Assembly (NCBI RefSeq): GCF_025345615.1
Contig: NZ_JAODWD010000005.1
Span: 533,417 to 597,416 of the forward strand
DNA: 64,000 bases
Source of the DNA: Mycobacterium deserti
GTDB taxonomy: Bacteria > Actinomycetota > Actinomycetes > Mycobacteriales > Mycobacteriaceae
Direction of reading: 5' to 3'
The notes below the pieces were generated by a model, which saw only the letters and a list, made by a program, of their open reading frames with translations, was not told the DNA's origin and did no database searches. This document shows, one piece after another, positions 50,107 to 58,339 of the stretch (within the stretch, counting starts at the first letter, position 1; each line of letters starts with the position of its first letter). A program made the translations under genes and the position numbers.

Positions 50107-51014
50107 ACATGTGAACGGCTTGGGTGGGCCCGACGTAATCCGCTCTCACTCGGGTGGCTGCAGCCGCTATTTCGGCGAGTCGGACGATGACCAGGCGCGG
50201 GTCCGGCTCAGGGATGACCACCTGCAGGTGGTCGATGCTGAGCCGACGCAGGGCGCGGTACGAGTCGGCGAATGACCGGGAATCGGTGTACGTGCTCGAG
50301 GCGACGGTGTGAATGCTGTCCGGCTCTCGCCCGTGCGATTCCGCTGCTCGCCGCAGCGTCGTGATGAGTTCGGCCAGCCGATTCACCGACATCAGAGCGG
50401 CGATCCACCCGTCGCCGATGCGTACAGCGCGGTCGATCGCCCGGTCGGAGTGACCACCCACGAGAATCGGTATGGGACGCTGCACGGGCTGCGGGCGCGG
50501 GTCCATGGGGGCGAATTCGACATAGGGCTCGGTGGCACACCACAGCGTGCGTAACAGCGCGATGTGCTCCTCGGCGCGCGCGCCGCGACGGTCCCGTGGC
50601 ACGCCCCATTGAGACGGCCTCCTCGCGCAGCCAGCCAACCCCCACTCCGTAGGACAAGCGGCCGCCCGACAAGGCGTCCAGCGTCGCCAGTTGTCTGGCG
50701 TTGGCGACCGGGTTGCGCAACGGTAGGACTGCGACCGATGTGCCCAGGCCGATGGTCGTCGTCTGACCTGCGACCCACGCCAGCGTCGTCATCATCTCGT
50801 AGTTCGGCGCGAGATTCTCCGAGAGCCACCCGTCAGCGACTGTGCTCGGTTCTCGTCCGAGCATGTACAGCGAGGTGACGTGGTACAAGAGCACAAGGTG
50901 GTCGACGGCCCACAACGGCGAGAATCCCTGCCCTTCGGCGGCTTGCCCGAAGTCGCGGATGAATGTCGGCGATGTCGAGGGTCCGGTGTGGGGGAGGACA
51001 AGGCCTAGCTCCAT
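50105..51014 (-). pseudogene. luciferase-like (F420-type) oxidoreductase with one frameshift
   Basis: Two overlapping frames join into one 302-residue luciferase-like oxidoreductase. The first part (MELGLVLPHTGPSTSPTF to GVGVGWLREEAVSMG) and the second part (VPRDRRGARAEEHIALLRTLW to the end at 50105) meet at a GGGG run (CCCC at 50604-50607 on the plus strand); removing one G restores SMGVPRDRR. Family marks include TTTIGLGTSVAVLPLRNPVANARQLATLDALSGGRLSYGVG and PIPILVGGHSDRAIDRAV. A homopolymer indel may be a sequencing error or a real mutation. Otherwise the gene is complete and lies in the chain behind the SDR pair. Confidence 0.8.
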
Positions 51015-51025
51015 GCCACTGGCTC

Positions 51026-51784
51026 TTACAGGCTCGTGTAGTGACCGCCGTCAACGCCCAGGGTCTGTCCGGTGATGTAGCGGGCGGTGGGGCCGATGAG
51101 CCAAGCAACGGCGGCGCCGATGTCGTGTTCTGGGTCTCCGATGCGCCCGAGCGGAATTCGACGCGACAACCGTTCCTCCATGGCGGGCTCGGCCGCTATC
51201 GCAGCGGTCATGGCCGGTGAATAGGCCAGCGGCGAGACGATGTTCGCGGTGATGCCGTACGGCGCCCACTCGCGTGCCAGGCTCTTGGCGAAGCCGCGCA
51301 ACGCTCCCTTCATCGTTGCGTAGAGGGGAAGCGTCGCACTGCCTTCGATGCCGGCAGGTGAGGTCATGACGATGTAGGTTCCGCCCTGCTTGCGCAATGC
51401 GTCGAACGCCGAGGAAGCGCAGTGGTGGGCCCCGCCCAGGGACACCGAGTAATGGTCGGCCCACAGCGGGCGGTCGACGTCTGCCAGGTTGTGCGGTTGG
51501 CTGGAGGCGTTGCTCGTCGCGTTGTGGATCACCGCGTCGAGTCGACCGGTCGTGCTCAGGGCGAGATCGACGGCGCCGACCACCGCATCGCGGTCGGTCA
51601 CATCGCAGCGGGCCCACGTCGCGTCGTGGCCTCGGGACGTGATGTCGTGTGCGACCGCGAGCCCCGTCTCGGACCGGGTGGCCACGATCACGTGGGCACC
51701 GGCCGAGGCCAGCGCCACCGCGATGCCGCGGCCCACGCCCGCACCCGATCCCGTGACCAACGCGGTCATACCGTCGAGGCTCAA
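51026..51784 (-). CDS. short-chain dehydrogenase/reductase, TTG start
   Basis: A 252-residue SDR with TGSGAGVG, NATSN, serine in VMTSPAG, YATMK and VDGG. The TTG at 51784 is used because it overlaps the stop of the upstream gene (TTGA, 51781-51784) and gives the usual SLDGMTALVTG N-terminus; the alternative ATG at 51769 would remove part of the first strand. The gene before it is an SDR-like protein without the catalytic Lys, so the pair may work as a heteromer. Confidence 0.85.
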   Translation of the reverse strand: MSLDGMTALVTGSGAGVGRGIAVALASAGAHVIVATRSETGLAVAHDITSRGHDATWARCDVTDRDAVVGAVDLALSTTGRLDAVIHNATSNASSQPHNLADVDRPLWADHYSVSLGGAHHCASSAFDALRKQGGTYIVMTSPAGIEGSATLPLYATMKGALRGFAKSLAREWAPYGITANIVSPLAYSPAMTAAIAAEPAMEERLSRRIPLGRIGDPEHDIGAAVAWLIGPTARYITGQTLGVDGGHYTSL

Positions 51785-52383
51785 GGCAACATCACCGATC
51801 CACCGTCGACGATCAGCGTCTCGCCCACCAGATGGCCGATATCCGGACGCAGCAGGAATGCCACCGACTCGGCGACCGTGTGAATCAGCGTCGAATCGTC
51901 TGGGACCACAGCCGCGGTGAGATGGGCCGATGAAGCATCCAACGCCGAGGCGAACAACCGCAACGGTGCCGCCACGAGATTGACGCGAACACCGTCGCGG
52001 TGCCATTGTCGTGCCGCCGATTTCGCCATCGCCCGAATGCCCTCCACTGCGGTGGTATATGCCGCGAGTCGGGCTGCGCCCGCCATACCGATCGTCGGCA
52101 CGACGACAACGATTCGTCCGTCCCGACCGCCGAACGCAGATCTCGCTCGTTGTAGCGCGGCGAGCGCACCCCACATCATGTCGTCGACGATGCGGTCCCA
52201 AGCCTCGCCGCGCAGCGTCGTGATTTCGGAGGGCGTGGGGGGCGGGTGCGCGCCGATGATGAGGACAACGCCGGCGACGTCGGAAGGTAGCACCCGGTCT
52301 TCTTCCACGACAACGTCGAGACTGTCCGCCAGCTCACGCGACAGCCCGCTGGCCGGGCCCATGACAACCGTCGAAGCGGCCAT
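51781..52383 (-). CDS. degenerate SDR-like protein
   Basis: A 200-residue SDR-fold protein lacking most of the active site. The cofactor glycine motif is missing (STVVMGPASGLSRELADSL), and the YxxxK motif reads YTTAV, so the Lys is lost. The scaffold (RIVVVVPTIGMAGAARLAAYTTAVEGIRAMAKSAARQW, VGETLIVDGGS) is intact and the frame is undamaged, so it is probably a maintained partner subunit rather than a pseudogene. Overlaps the catalytic SDR gene by 4 nt and lies 1 nt after the membrane protein gene at 52385. Confidence 0.75.
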   Translation of the reverse strand: MAASTVVMGPASGLSRELADSLDVVVEEDRVLPSDVAGVVLIIGAHPPPTPSEITTLRGEAWDRIVDDMMWGALAALQRARSAFGGRDGRIVVVVPTIGMAGAARLAAYTTAVEGIRAMAKSAARQWHRDGVRVNLVAAPLRLFASALDASSAHLTAAVVPDDSTLIHTVAESVAFLLRPDIGHLVGETLIVDGGSVMLP

Positions 52384-52384
52384 G

Positions 52385-52801
52385 TCAGCGGCTCGGCTGC
52401 TGCGCCGTGCGCTCTTCGTGGATCTTCACCAACTCCCGGAACCCGATCGACTCGTACAGCGGCTTGGGTTGGACGCCCCATTCGTCGCGCGCTGTGCTCT
52501 GGCCGGCCGCTTCGGGAGCCCCACCGAACGGGGGGCCGCCGATCGGATAGGGCTGCTGGCATTCGAGATTGTCGTCGGTGAACCGAACCTTCATGAGTTC
52601 ACTGCAGATCTCGGTTAGGGAAAGCGTTGGCCAGCCGTACCAGATAGCCATCACCGGAACGGTCAGCGACCCCTCGATGACCAGTCCGAACAGGCAGACG
52701 TACAGTCCGCGCTTGAGCCACTTGTGCATGCGCGCCCACGTGGAGGTGGTTCCCAGCGGCAGCGACTCCTGGGAAGCCGTTGACTCAGTGGTGTTAGACA
52801 C
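52385..52801 (-). CDS. single-pass membrane protein of unknown function
   Basis: 138 residues: a polar N-terminus (MSNTTESTASQESLPLGTTS), one membrane segment (GLYVCLFGLVIEGSLTVPVMAIWYGW, about 31-57) and a soluble C-terminal part with two Cys (EICSELMKVRFTDDNLECQQPYPIGG) and a proline/glycine-rich linker ending in LYESIGFRELVKIHEERTAQQ. No family is recognised. It follows the five-pass protein at 52820 by 18 nt and probably forms a complex with it. Confidence 0.72.
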   Translation of the reverse strand: MSNTTESTASQESLPLGTTSTWARMHKWLKRGLYVCLFGLVIEGSLTVPVMAIWYGWPTLSLTEICSELMKVRFTDDNLECQQPYPIGGPPFGGAPEAAGQSTARDEWGVQPKPLYESIGFRELVKIHEERTAQQPSR

Positions 52802-52819
52802 GACGGTCCTTTCGCCAGC

Positions 52820-53503
52820 CTAGTCGGAGAAGATCTCTCGATTGACGGTGTGGAGGTAGGGGATAGCCAGGAATGGCGTGATGTAGAAGATGTTGAAGGC
52901 CCACCACCCGAACACAGGCAAACCGACTGCGGCATAACGGACATCCGCGTACATCGTCATATTGAAGATGTAACCGGTCCAGACGACGATGCCGAACCAA
53001 CATGTCACGATCGTCCACTGGTGTCCCCAACGCTTCATCTGAAGTAGCGCGATGGCGGCTGCGATGCGCATGGGGAACACAATCAGGACACACACCATCA
53101 CCCAGGCTTTCTCCCCAGGCGCGCCGGCGCCACCGATCCAGAGTTCGTTGTAGTGCCAGAAGTAGCCGGCATCGATGAGGTTGCCCCACGCGGTGAACAC
53201 CGTACGGGTGATCAGGGCGTGGTTGGCGAACAGGTCGAGCGCCCAACCCATGCTATTGAGCGCGGCATCGAGGATGATGACGTAGCCGATGAGCGTCACC
53301 ATCATCGGCCTGACCGACAACCCGTCGCGTTGCGCTTTCCGAAGCAGGTAGATCCCGCGGCAGAACACCGGCAAGCCCACGAGTCCGAGAACGAGGGTGC
53401 CCATGAGCGCGGTGCCGGCTATGCACCAGCGGTCTGCGCGACGTTGCGCCTCGCGCGTTCGCGCCTCGTGCTCGTCCATGGTGAGTGAGGCGTCAGATTT
53501 CAT
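52820..53503 (-). CDS. five-pass membrane protein of unknown function
   Basis: 227 residues with about five membrane segments (IAGTALMGTLVLGLVGLPVF; VTLIGYVIILDAALNSMGWALDLF; VMVCVLIVFPMRIAAAIALLQM; TIVTCWFGIVVWTGYIFNMTMY; AFNIFYITPFLAIPYL). Between segments 2 and 3 lies GNLIDAGYFWHYNELWIGGAG, rich in Asp, His, Glu and Trp, which could bind metal or a polar substrate group; HQW and HTV add further His. I do not recognise the family. The size and the accompanying small subunits recall multi-subunit membrane oxidases or transporters, but no specific match can be claimed. Confidence 0.75.
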   Translation of the reverse strand: MKSDASLTMDEHEARTREAQRRADRWCIAGTALMGTLVLGLVGLPVFCRGIYLLRKAQRDGLSVRPMMVTLIGYVIILDAALNSMGWALDLFANHALITRTVFTAWGNLIDAGYFWHYNELWIGGAGAPGEKAWVMVCVLIVFPMRIAAAIALLQMKRWGHQWTIVTCWFGIVVWTGYIFNMTMYADVRYAAVGLPVFGWWAFNIFYITPFLAIPYLHTVNREIFSD

Positions 53504-53509
53504 TGGCGA

Positions 53510-53629
53510 CTACCAATCTCTGGTGAAGAACATCTGAACCTGGATCGCGAACATCGCGATCAGCACGCCGTAGATGAAGATCTGGAACGCGATCAGTCCG
53601 CGTCTGCGCCGTCGATCCTGTTCGTTCAT
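53510..53629 (-). CDS. 39-residue single-pass membrane peptide
   Basis: Begins MNEQDRRRRRGLIAFQIFIYG and ends QVQMFFTRDW: a basic cytoplasmic end, then one hydrophobic helix (LIAFQIFIYGVLIAMFAIQVQMFF). It is 6 nt upstream of the five-pass protein gene in the same direction, so it is most likely a small subunit of the same complex. GGGGAAT lies upstream of the ATG. Unknown function. Confidence 0.65.
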   Translation of the reverse strand: MNEQDRRRRRGLIAFQIFIYGVLIAMFAIQVQMFFTRDW

Positions 53630-53695
53630 CGATTCCCCTAGTTCTTGGAAGCGCGGATAATGTTCCGAGTCAGGAGCTTTGAATGCCGCTCTGGT

Positions 53696-53794
53696 TCAGA
53701 AGGTGCCGATATTGGCAAGCATCCAGTAGAAGAACGCGACTAGCCCACACATCACGCCCCAGGTCACGGCCAGGCGGACGAGTTCTTGCCACAT
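53696..53794 (-). CDS. 32-residue single-pass membrane peptide
   Basis: Begins MWQELVRLAVTWGVMCGLVA and ends MLANIGTF; most of it is one membrane helix. GGAGG lies 6 nt before the ATG and the operator array at 53811-53870 is directly upstream, so this is the first gene of the membrane cassette. No family recognised. Confidence 0.62.
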   Translation of the reverse strand: MWQELVRLAVTWGVMCGLVAFFYWMLANIGTF

Positions 53795-53810
53795 CGAGGA
53801 CCTCCACTGC

Positions 53811-53870
53811 GGAAACGCAAATTTGCATGAAAGGTTAGCATTGCTCTCTCATTTGAGAGTAGACATTTCC
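53811..53870. promoter_or_regulatory. triple operator array, 22-bp spacing
   Basis: Three registers start exactly 22 bp apart: GGAAAC-GCAA-ATTTGC (53811-53826), GGTTAG-CATT-GCTCTC (53833-53848) and GAGAGT-AGAC-ATTTCC (53855-53870). Two further palindromes are built in, GCAAATTTGC (53817-53826) and CTCTCATTTGAGAG (53846-53859). It separates the membrane cassette from a small plus-strand reading frame. Confidence 0.6.
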
Positions 53871-53888
53871 ACAAGAAGGGAGCCCCGG

Positions 53889-54032
53889 ATGGGGAAGATA
53901 CCCGCTGGCCGCGGTTTCTCCGATCGCCCGGGTGGCACTCAGACAACGCATGCCGTACCGCGGACGACCCGGCGAGTAGCCGACCCGTGGGGACTGGTCA
54001 TGCAGCGCTGGCCGGGGGCGGCTCCCGGATAG
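53889..54032 (+). CDS. possible 47-residue protein
   Basis: A short frame MGKIPAGRGFSDRPGGTQTT... ending WPGAAPG, downstream of the operator array with GAAGGGAG 8 nt before the ATG. It has no recognised motif and is rich in Arg, Gly and Pro, so it may be a chance frame. It ends 5 nt before the convergent FadD-like gene and is the only content of this intergenic stretch. Confidence 0.3.
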   Translation: MGKIPAGRGFSDRPGGTQTTHAVPRTTRRVADPWGLVMQRWPGAAPG

Positions 54033-54037
54033 GCGGG

Positions 54038-55489
54038 TCAGACGTCTGCGAGCGAGGCCAACTCGCGTTTGACCACTTTGCCGACGTCATTGCGGGGCAG
54101 CGCCTCAACGAACACCACCCGGGCCGGGACGCGATAGGGCGTCAACCGTTGACGGCACCACGAAATCAAATCGTCTTCAGTCAGACCCTTCTCGGTGCGC
54201 GCGACGAACGCCCACGGCACCTCGCCCAACCGCTCGTCGGGTACCCCGACCACCGCTGCCTCGCGCACGCCGTCGGCCGCCAGCAGCACGTCCTCCACCG
54301 TGCCGGGGAACACCTTGAGCCCACCGCGGTTGATCATGTCCGACACTCGGCCGTCGAGCCAGAGGAAGCCGTCCTCGTCGAACCAACCGAGATCGCCAGT
54401 GTGGAACCAGCCGTCGTCGGTGAGGCGGTCCAGGAACGCGGGGTCGATCTTGCGGGCGGCCGTGGTCGGCGTGCGGACCATGACTTCATCGTCGGTGATG
54501 GTCACGTCGATACCCGGCAGCGGGCGCCCGACCGAGCCCAGCTTCGTCTCACCCCATTCGCGTGCATCGGCCGCTGACCAGCCCACCACCTCGCCGCCGA
54601 GTTCGGTCTGCCCGTACGAGTTCAGTACGATCACGCCGAATCGGTCCCGGAAGCGCCGGGCCTGCACCGGGGACAGCGGGGCGGTGATGGACCGCACGAT
54701 TTTGAGCGGCGTCAACTCGGTGACGGACTCCTCGTGCAGCAGCATGGTCAGGGCTGCCGGCGGCAGCACGGTGGAGCGCAACTGATGTCGCGCCACCAGC
54801 GCAGCGAATTCCGGCGGCGAGAACCGGTCCATGAGTACGACGCCGGAACCCGCACGGAAGGCGAACAGCACCTGATAGATCCCGGCCCACAACGACAATG
54901 ACAGTGGAACCAGGTTGGGCATGGGAGCCCGGTTCGGCTTCGCTGCAGAAGACTTGGCGCCGCGCAGCTTCGACAGCAACCGGTCGATGAGATCGAGCAC
55001 GGTGGTGTGCCGCAGCGGTACCGGTTTCGGCGGGCCGGTGGTGCCCGAGGTGAATTGGAGCAAGGCGACGTCAGAGTCGTACTGCCGCGGGACCGCGGGC
55101 AGCCGACCCGACGGGGTCGACTTCCAATCCAGGTCATCGCCGGTCACCACAGTTAACCCCGACGCCGAAAAACGGTGTGCGAGCGCGGGTGTGGTGATCA
55201 CGGCCACTGGACACAGCGCATCGAGCTGGCTGGCCACCTCCGCGTCGGCCGCGCGCGGGTTCAGCGGGGTGTAGACCCCGCCCGCACGCCAGGTCCCGAA
55301 CAGGGCGGCGACCGTTGTGGCGTCGTTGGGCAGCATCGCGGCGACCACCTGGCCGGTGGCCAACCCGGCTTCGCCGAGCACGGCGCCCAGCCGGTTGGCG
55401 CTCGCGACGAGACTGGTCCGCGTGATGTCGGCGGCCGGCGTGTGGACTGCGATCTCGGGCAGGTCGGTGAGCAGATCGGCGAGGCTCAC
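54038..55489 (-). CDS. acyl-CoA synthetase (FadD-like)
   Basis: A 483-residue adenylate-forming enzyme with phosphate loop FTSGTTGPPKP (the usual final Gly is Pro), A5 NSYGQTELGG, GWFHTGDLGWFDEDGFLWLDGR, hinge GRVSDMINRGGLKVFP and catalytic Lys in LPRNDVGKVVKREL. It is shorter at the N-terminus than most FadDs. The GTG at 55489 overlaps the stop of the crotonase gene (GTGA). Last gene of the 60.4-54.0 kb operon. Confidence 0.88.
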   Translation of the reverse strand: MSLADLLTDLPEIAVHTPAADITRTSLVASANRLGAVLGEAGLATGQVVAAMLPNDATTVAALFGTWRAGGVYTPLNPRAADAEVASQLDALCPVAVITTPALAHRFSASGLTVVTGDDLDWKSTPSGRLPAVPRQYDSDVALLQFTSGTTGPPKPVPLRHTTVLDLIDRLLSKLRGAKSSAAKPNRAPMPNLVPLSLSLWAGIYQVLFAFRAGSGVVLMDRFSPPEFAALVARHQLRSTVLPPAALTMLLHEESVTELTPLKIVRSITAPLSPVQARRFRDRFGVIVLNSYGQTELGGEVVGWSAADAREWGETKLGSVGRPLPGIDVTITDDEVMVRTPTTAARKIDPAFLDRLTDDGWFHTGDLGWFDEDGFLWLDGRVSDMINRGGLKVFPGTVEDVLLAADGVREAAVVGVPDERLGEVPWAFVARTEKGLTEDDLISWCRQRLTPYRVPARVVFVEALPRNDVGKVVKRELASLADV

Positions 55490-56286
55490 GCGTCGGCCTC
55501 CAGCGGCCGCCACCGGGGTGCGCGCTTGTCGGCGAAGGCCAGCGGTCCCTCGTTCTGGTCGGGATGGCCCCACATGGAGGTCAAATGCTTGGCACCCTCA
55601 CGGCACGCGTCGGTCAGCCCGTGTTCGAGCGCTCCCCAAAGGGCGCGCTTAGTGGCGCGCATGGCAGCCGGAGAGTTCCGTGCGATTTTCTCGGCCAGCT
55701 CCTGGGCGACGTCCCGGAGCCGCTCGGGCGGATCGACGACCTGGCTGATCATGCCGAGTTCGTACGCGCGCTGGGCGGTGAGCCGTTCGTGGCTGCCGAC
55801 GAGCGCCATCCGCAGCACGGCCTCCGCGGGCATCTTGCGCATCAAGGCGATGGTCTCCAACGCACTGACCTGACCGATCGACACGTGCGGGTCCACGAAC
55901 GTCGCGTCCGACGCCGCGATGACGACGTCCGCGTCGGCCACCCAGTGCAGGCCGCCGCCCGCGCACACGCCGTTCACCGCGGTGATCACCGGTTTGCCGA
56001 CATTGCAGTGCCAGCCGGTGAGCCCGAGATCCAACGAGGTCATCGTTTCTTGAAACTGCTGTACCGCTTCACCGTCGAGTTCCTCGACGTCGGCGCCGAC
56101 CTGAAACGCACGCCCGTTGCCGGTGTGCACAATGACCCGCACGTCGGGGTCCGCGTCGAGTTCCGCCCAGGCGGTCCTGAACTCGTTGCGCATGACCGCG
56201 TCATAGGCGTTGAGCCGGTCCGGACGGTTGTTGATGAGCCACCCCACGGGCCCACGGCGTTCGACGATCAACCGTTCATAGGTCAT
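55486..56286 (-). CDS. crotonase-fold protein, both catalytic Glu replaced by His
   Basis: A 266-residue crotonase: NRPDRLNAYDAVM, GNGRAFQVGADVEELDG, NGVCAGGGLHWVADAD (oxyanion hole) and TFVDPHVSIGQV. The two Glu that hydrate enoyl-CoA in rat crotonase (in GGGCEL and the PE of the next strand) are His114 and His134. The next gene upstream shows the same changes, so the pair likely does a reaction other than simple hydration (isomerisation, retro-Claisen or decarboxylation; not decidable). Coupled to both neighbours by ATGA/GTGA overlaps. Confidence 0.87.
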   Translation of the reverse strand: MTYERLIVERRGPVGWLINNRPDRLNAYDAVMRNEFRTAWAELDADPDVRVIVHTGNGRAFQVGADVEELDGEAVQQFQETMTSLDLGLTGWHCNVGKPVITAVNGVCAGGGLHWVADADVVIAASDATFVDPHVSIGQVSALETIALMRKMPAEAVLRMALVGSHERLTAQRAYELGMISQVVDPPERLRDVAQELAEKIARNSPAAMRATKRALWGALEHGLTDACREGAKHLTSMWGHPDQNEGPLAFADKRAPRWRPLEADA

Positions 56287-57095
56287 TGCGCCTCCACACT
56301 CGAGAGCGGTTGCCAAGCGGGCGTGCGTTTCTCGCGCCAAGCCCGAACCCCCTCGGCGTGGTCTTGGTGGTTCCGCAGCGCCCAAATCACTTCGCTCGCG
56401 TCGTTGCGTGCTTTGGTCAGGCCGACCTCCAACGACCGCCAGAGCGCCTTCTTGGTGGCGCGCATCGCGGTGGGAGAATTGGCCGCCACAGCCGCCGCGA
56501 GCGTCGCCGCGGTGTCGCGCAGCGCTTCGTCAGCGACCACGTCAGACACGATGCCGAGCTGGTAGGCGCGCTGCGCGGAGATACGTTCGCCCCTGCCGCT
56601 CAGCGTCATTCGCGTGATGGACTCCATCGGCGATTTGCGCAGCAGGGTGATGGCCTCGTAGGCCACGGCCTGGCCGACCGAGACATGCGGATCGACGAAC
56701 GACGCGCTTTCGGCCGCAATGACGATGTCCGCGTCGGCGATCAGGTGCAGGCCGCCGCCGGCACACACCCCGTTGACCGCGGCGATGACCGGCTTCCACA
56801 CGTCGCAGTGCCAGGACGAGATCTTCAGCTCGGCGTCTCTGGTGCGGCGCGAGTGCTTACGCATCGCGTCCTTGTCGCGGGCGACCTGGACCACGTCCAT
56901 ACCCGTGCAGAACGCCCGGCCGACGCCCGTGTTCACGATGACGCGCACCTCGGGATCGTTGTCGAGATCGCCCCAGGCGGTTTCGAGTTCGTCGAGCATC
57001 AGCGCGTCGAAGGCGTTCCCGGCTTCCGGCCGGTTCAGTGTCAGCCAGCCCACGCCGTCGGCCTTGTCGACGATCAGACGTCGGTAGCCGCTCAT
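56283..57095 (-). CDS. crotonase-fold protein, both catalytic Glu replaced by His
   Basis: A 270-residue paralogue of the preceding entry: NRPEAGNAFDALM, VGRAFCTGMDVVQVARDKD, NGVCAGGGLHLIADAD and SFVDPHVSVGQA; His117 and His137 take the place of the catalytic Glu pair. The two are clearly related in sequence along their length and probably arose by tandem duplication; a heteromeric enzyme is possible. ATG at 57095 overlaps the acyl-CoA dehydrogenase stop. Confidence 0.87.
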   Translation of the reverse strand: MSGYRRLIVDKADGVGWLTLNRPEAGNAFDALMLDELETAWGDLDNDPEVRVIVNTGVGRAFCTGMDVVQVARDKDAMRKHSRRTRDAELKISSWHCDVWKPVIAAVNGVCAGGGLHLIADADIVIAAESASFVDPHVSVGQAVAYEAITLLRKSPMESITRMTLSGRGERISAQRAYQLGIVSDVVADEALRDTAATLAAAVAANSPTAMRATKKALWRSLEVGLTKARNDASEVIWALRNHQDHAEGVRAWREKRTPAWQPLSSVEAQ

Positions 57096-58339
57096 GAGCG
57101 AGGAATCTCCCGCCAGGGCTTGCCCTTCCAGGGGTCTGGCTCCTTGGGGAGTCCGAGAACTCGTTCGCCGAGGATGTTCTTGTTGATGTCGGTGGTGCCG
57201 CCCTCGGTGCTGTTGGCCAGGCTGCGCATCCACCCCTGCACCTCGCGGGGGAGCGCATCGACATCGTCGGTGGCATCCCATGCCAACGCATCCGCGCCCA
57301 GCAGATCGACCATCACGTCCTGAATCTGCTGGTTGAGAGTGGCCTGGTGTACCTTACCGATCGACGATGCCGCGCCGGGTGGTTGACCGGCCGAAAGTGC
57401 CGCCCGCACTCGGGCGTTCGTCCAGCCGCGGATCTGCTCCTGCGCCCACAATCGCATGATCTTGTTGCGGATCACGGGATCGTTCCAGCGGCCACGCTCC
57501 TGGGCGAGCGTGATCAGCCGTTCGGCGCTGGACCCGCCGAGACGGCCCATGCCGCCGGAGCCGGAACCGGACACCATCTGCCGCTCGCTGGACAGCGTGG
57601 ACGCGCTGACCCGCCAGCCGTTGTTGACGTCGCCCACCCGGTGCGCGTCGGGAACGAGCGCTCCGTCGAGGAACACCTCGTTGAATTCGGACTCGCCGGT
57701 GATCTGGCGCAGGGGACGTACTTGGACACCGGGTTGGTGCATGTCGAGCAGGAAGTACGTGATGCCCTTGTGCTTGGGCTGTTCCGGATCTGTGCGGGCG
57801 AGCAGGATGGCGTAATCGGCCTCGTCGGCCCACGTGGTCCAGACCTTCTGACCGGTGATCACCCAGTGGTCACCGTCTCGGACGGCCCTGGTTGCCAGTG
57901 ATGCCAGGTCCGATCCGGCACCCGGTTCGCTGAACAGCTGGCACCACTTCTCCTCGTTACGCACGATCGGGGGCAGGAAGCGGCGACGCTGGTCCTCGGT
58001 GCCATGGCTGAACAGCGCCGCGGCGGTATTGTTGAGTCCCAACGGGTTCAGGCGCGTCAGGCGCAGCGGTGCGAGCACCTTGTCGATCGCGCGCGCGACG
58101 TCGTTGCCGATGCCCAAGCCACCGTGCTCGGTGAGCCACGTCGGAGCGACCAGTCCCGAATCTGCGAACGCCGGGTACCAGGCGCGGTAGTCGGCGGGAC
58201 TGCGTACCGCGCGCAACGCTGTCGGGCCGTCGGCCGCCGCAGTTCGCCAGTGCGTGGGTACCTCGGCCGCCACCCACTGCTCGACGGCGGCGACGGCGTC
58301 GGCGGCGCTGGTGGTCTCGTCGATCGGCAATCGTGTCAT
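57092..58339 (-). CDS. acyl-CoA dehydrogenase
   Basis: A 415-residue acyl-CoA dehydrogenase with APTWLTEHGGLGIGNDVARAIDKVLAPLRL, CQLFSEPGAGSDLASLATRA, WVITGQKVWTTWADEADYAILLARTD and NSTEGGTTDINKNILGERVLGLPKEPD. It has the full flavin loop and would introduce the double bond for the crotonases encoded next to it. ATG start; the stop overlaps the crotonase start. Confidence 0.9.
   Translation of the reverse strand: MTRLPIDETTSAADAVAAVEQWVAAEVPTHWRTAAADGPTALRAVRSPADYRAWYPAFADSGLVAPTWLTEHGGLGIGNDVARAIDKVLAPLRLTRLNPLGLNNTAAALFSHGTEDQRRRFLPPIVRNEEKWCQLFSEPGAGSDLASLATRAVRDGDHWVITGQKVWTTWADEADYAILLARTDPEQPKHKGITYFLLDMHQPGVQVRPLRQITGESEFNEVFLDGALVPDAHRVGDVNNGWRVSASTLSSERQMVSGSGSGGMGRLGGSSAERLITLAQERGRWNDPVIRNKIMRLWAQEQIRGWTNARVRAALSAGQPPGAASSIGKVHQATLNQQIQDVMVDLLGADALAWDATDDVDALPREVQGWMRSLANSTEGGTTDINKNILGERVLGLPKEPDPWKGKPWREIPRS

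Noticed and set aside
50105..50638. Treating the two overlapping luciferase-like frames as two genes
   Set aside because: Their sequences join seamlessly into one protein of normal length after a one-base correction in a GGGG run.
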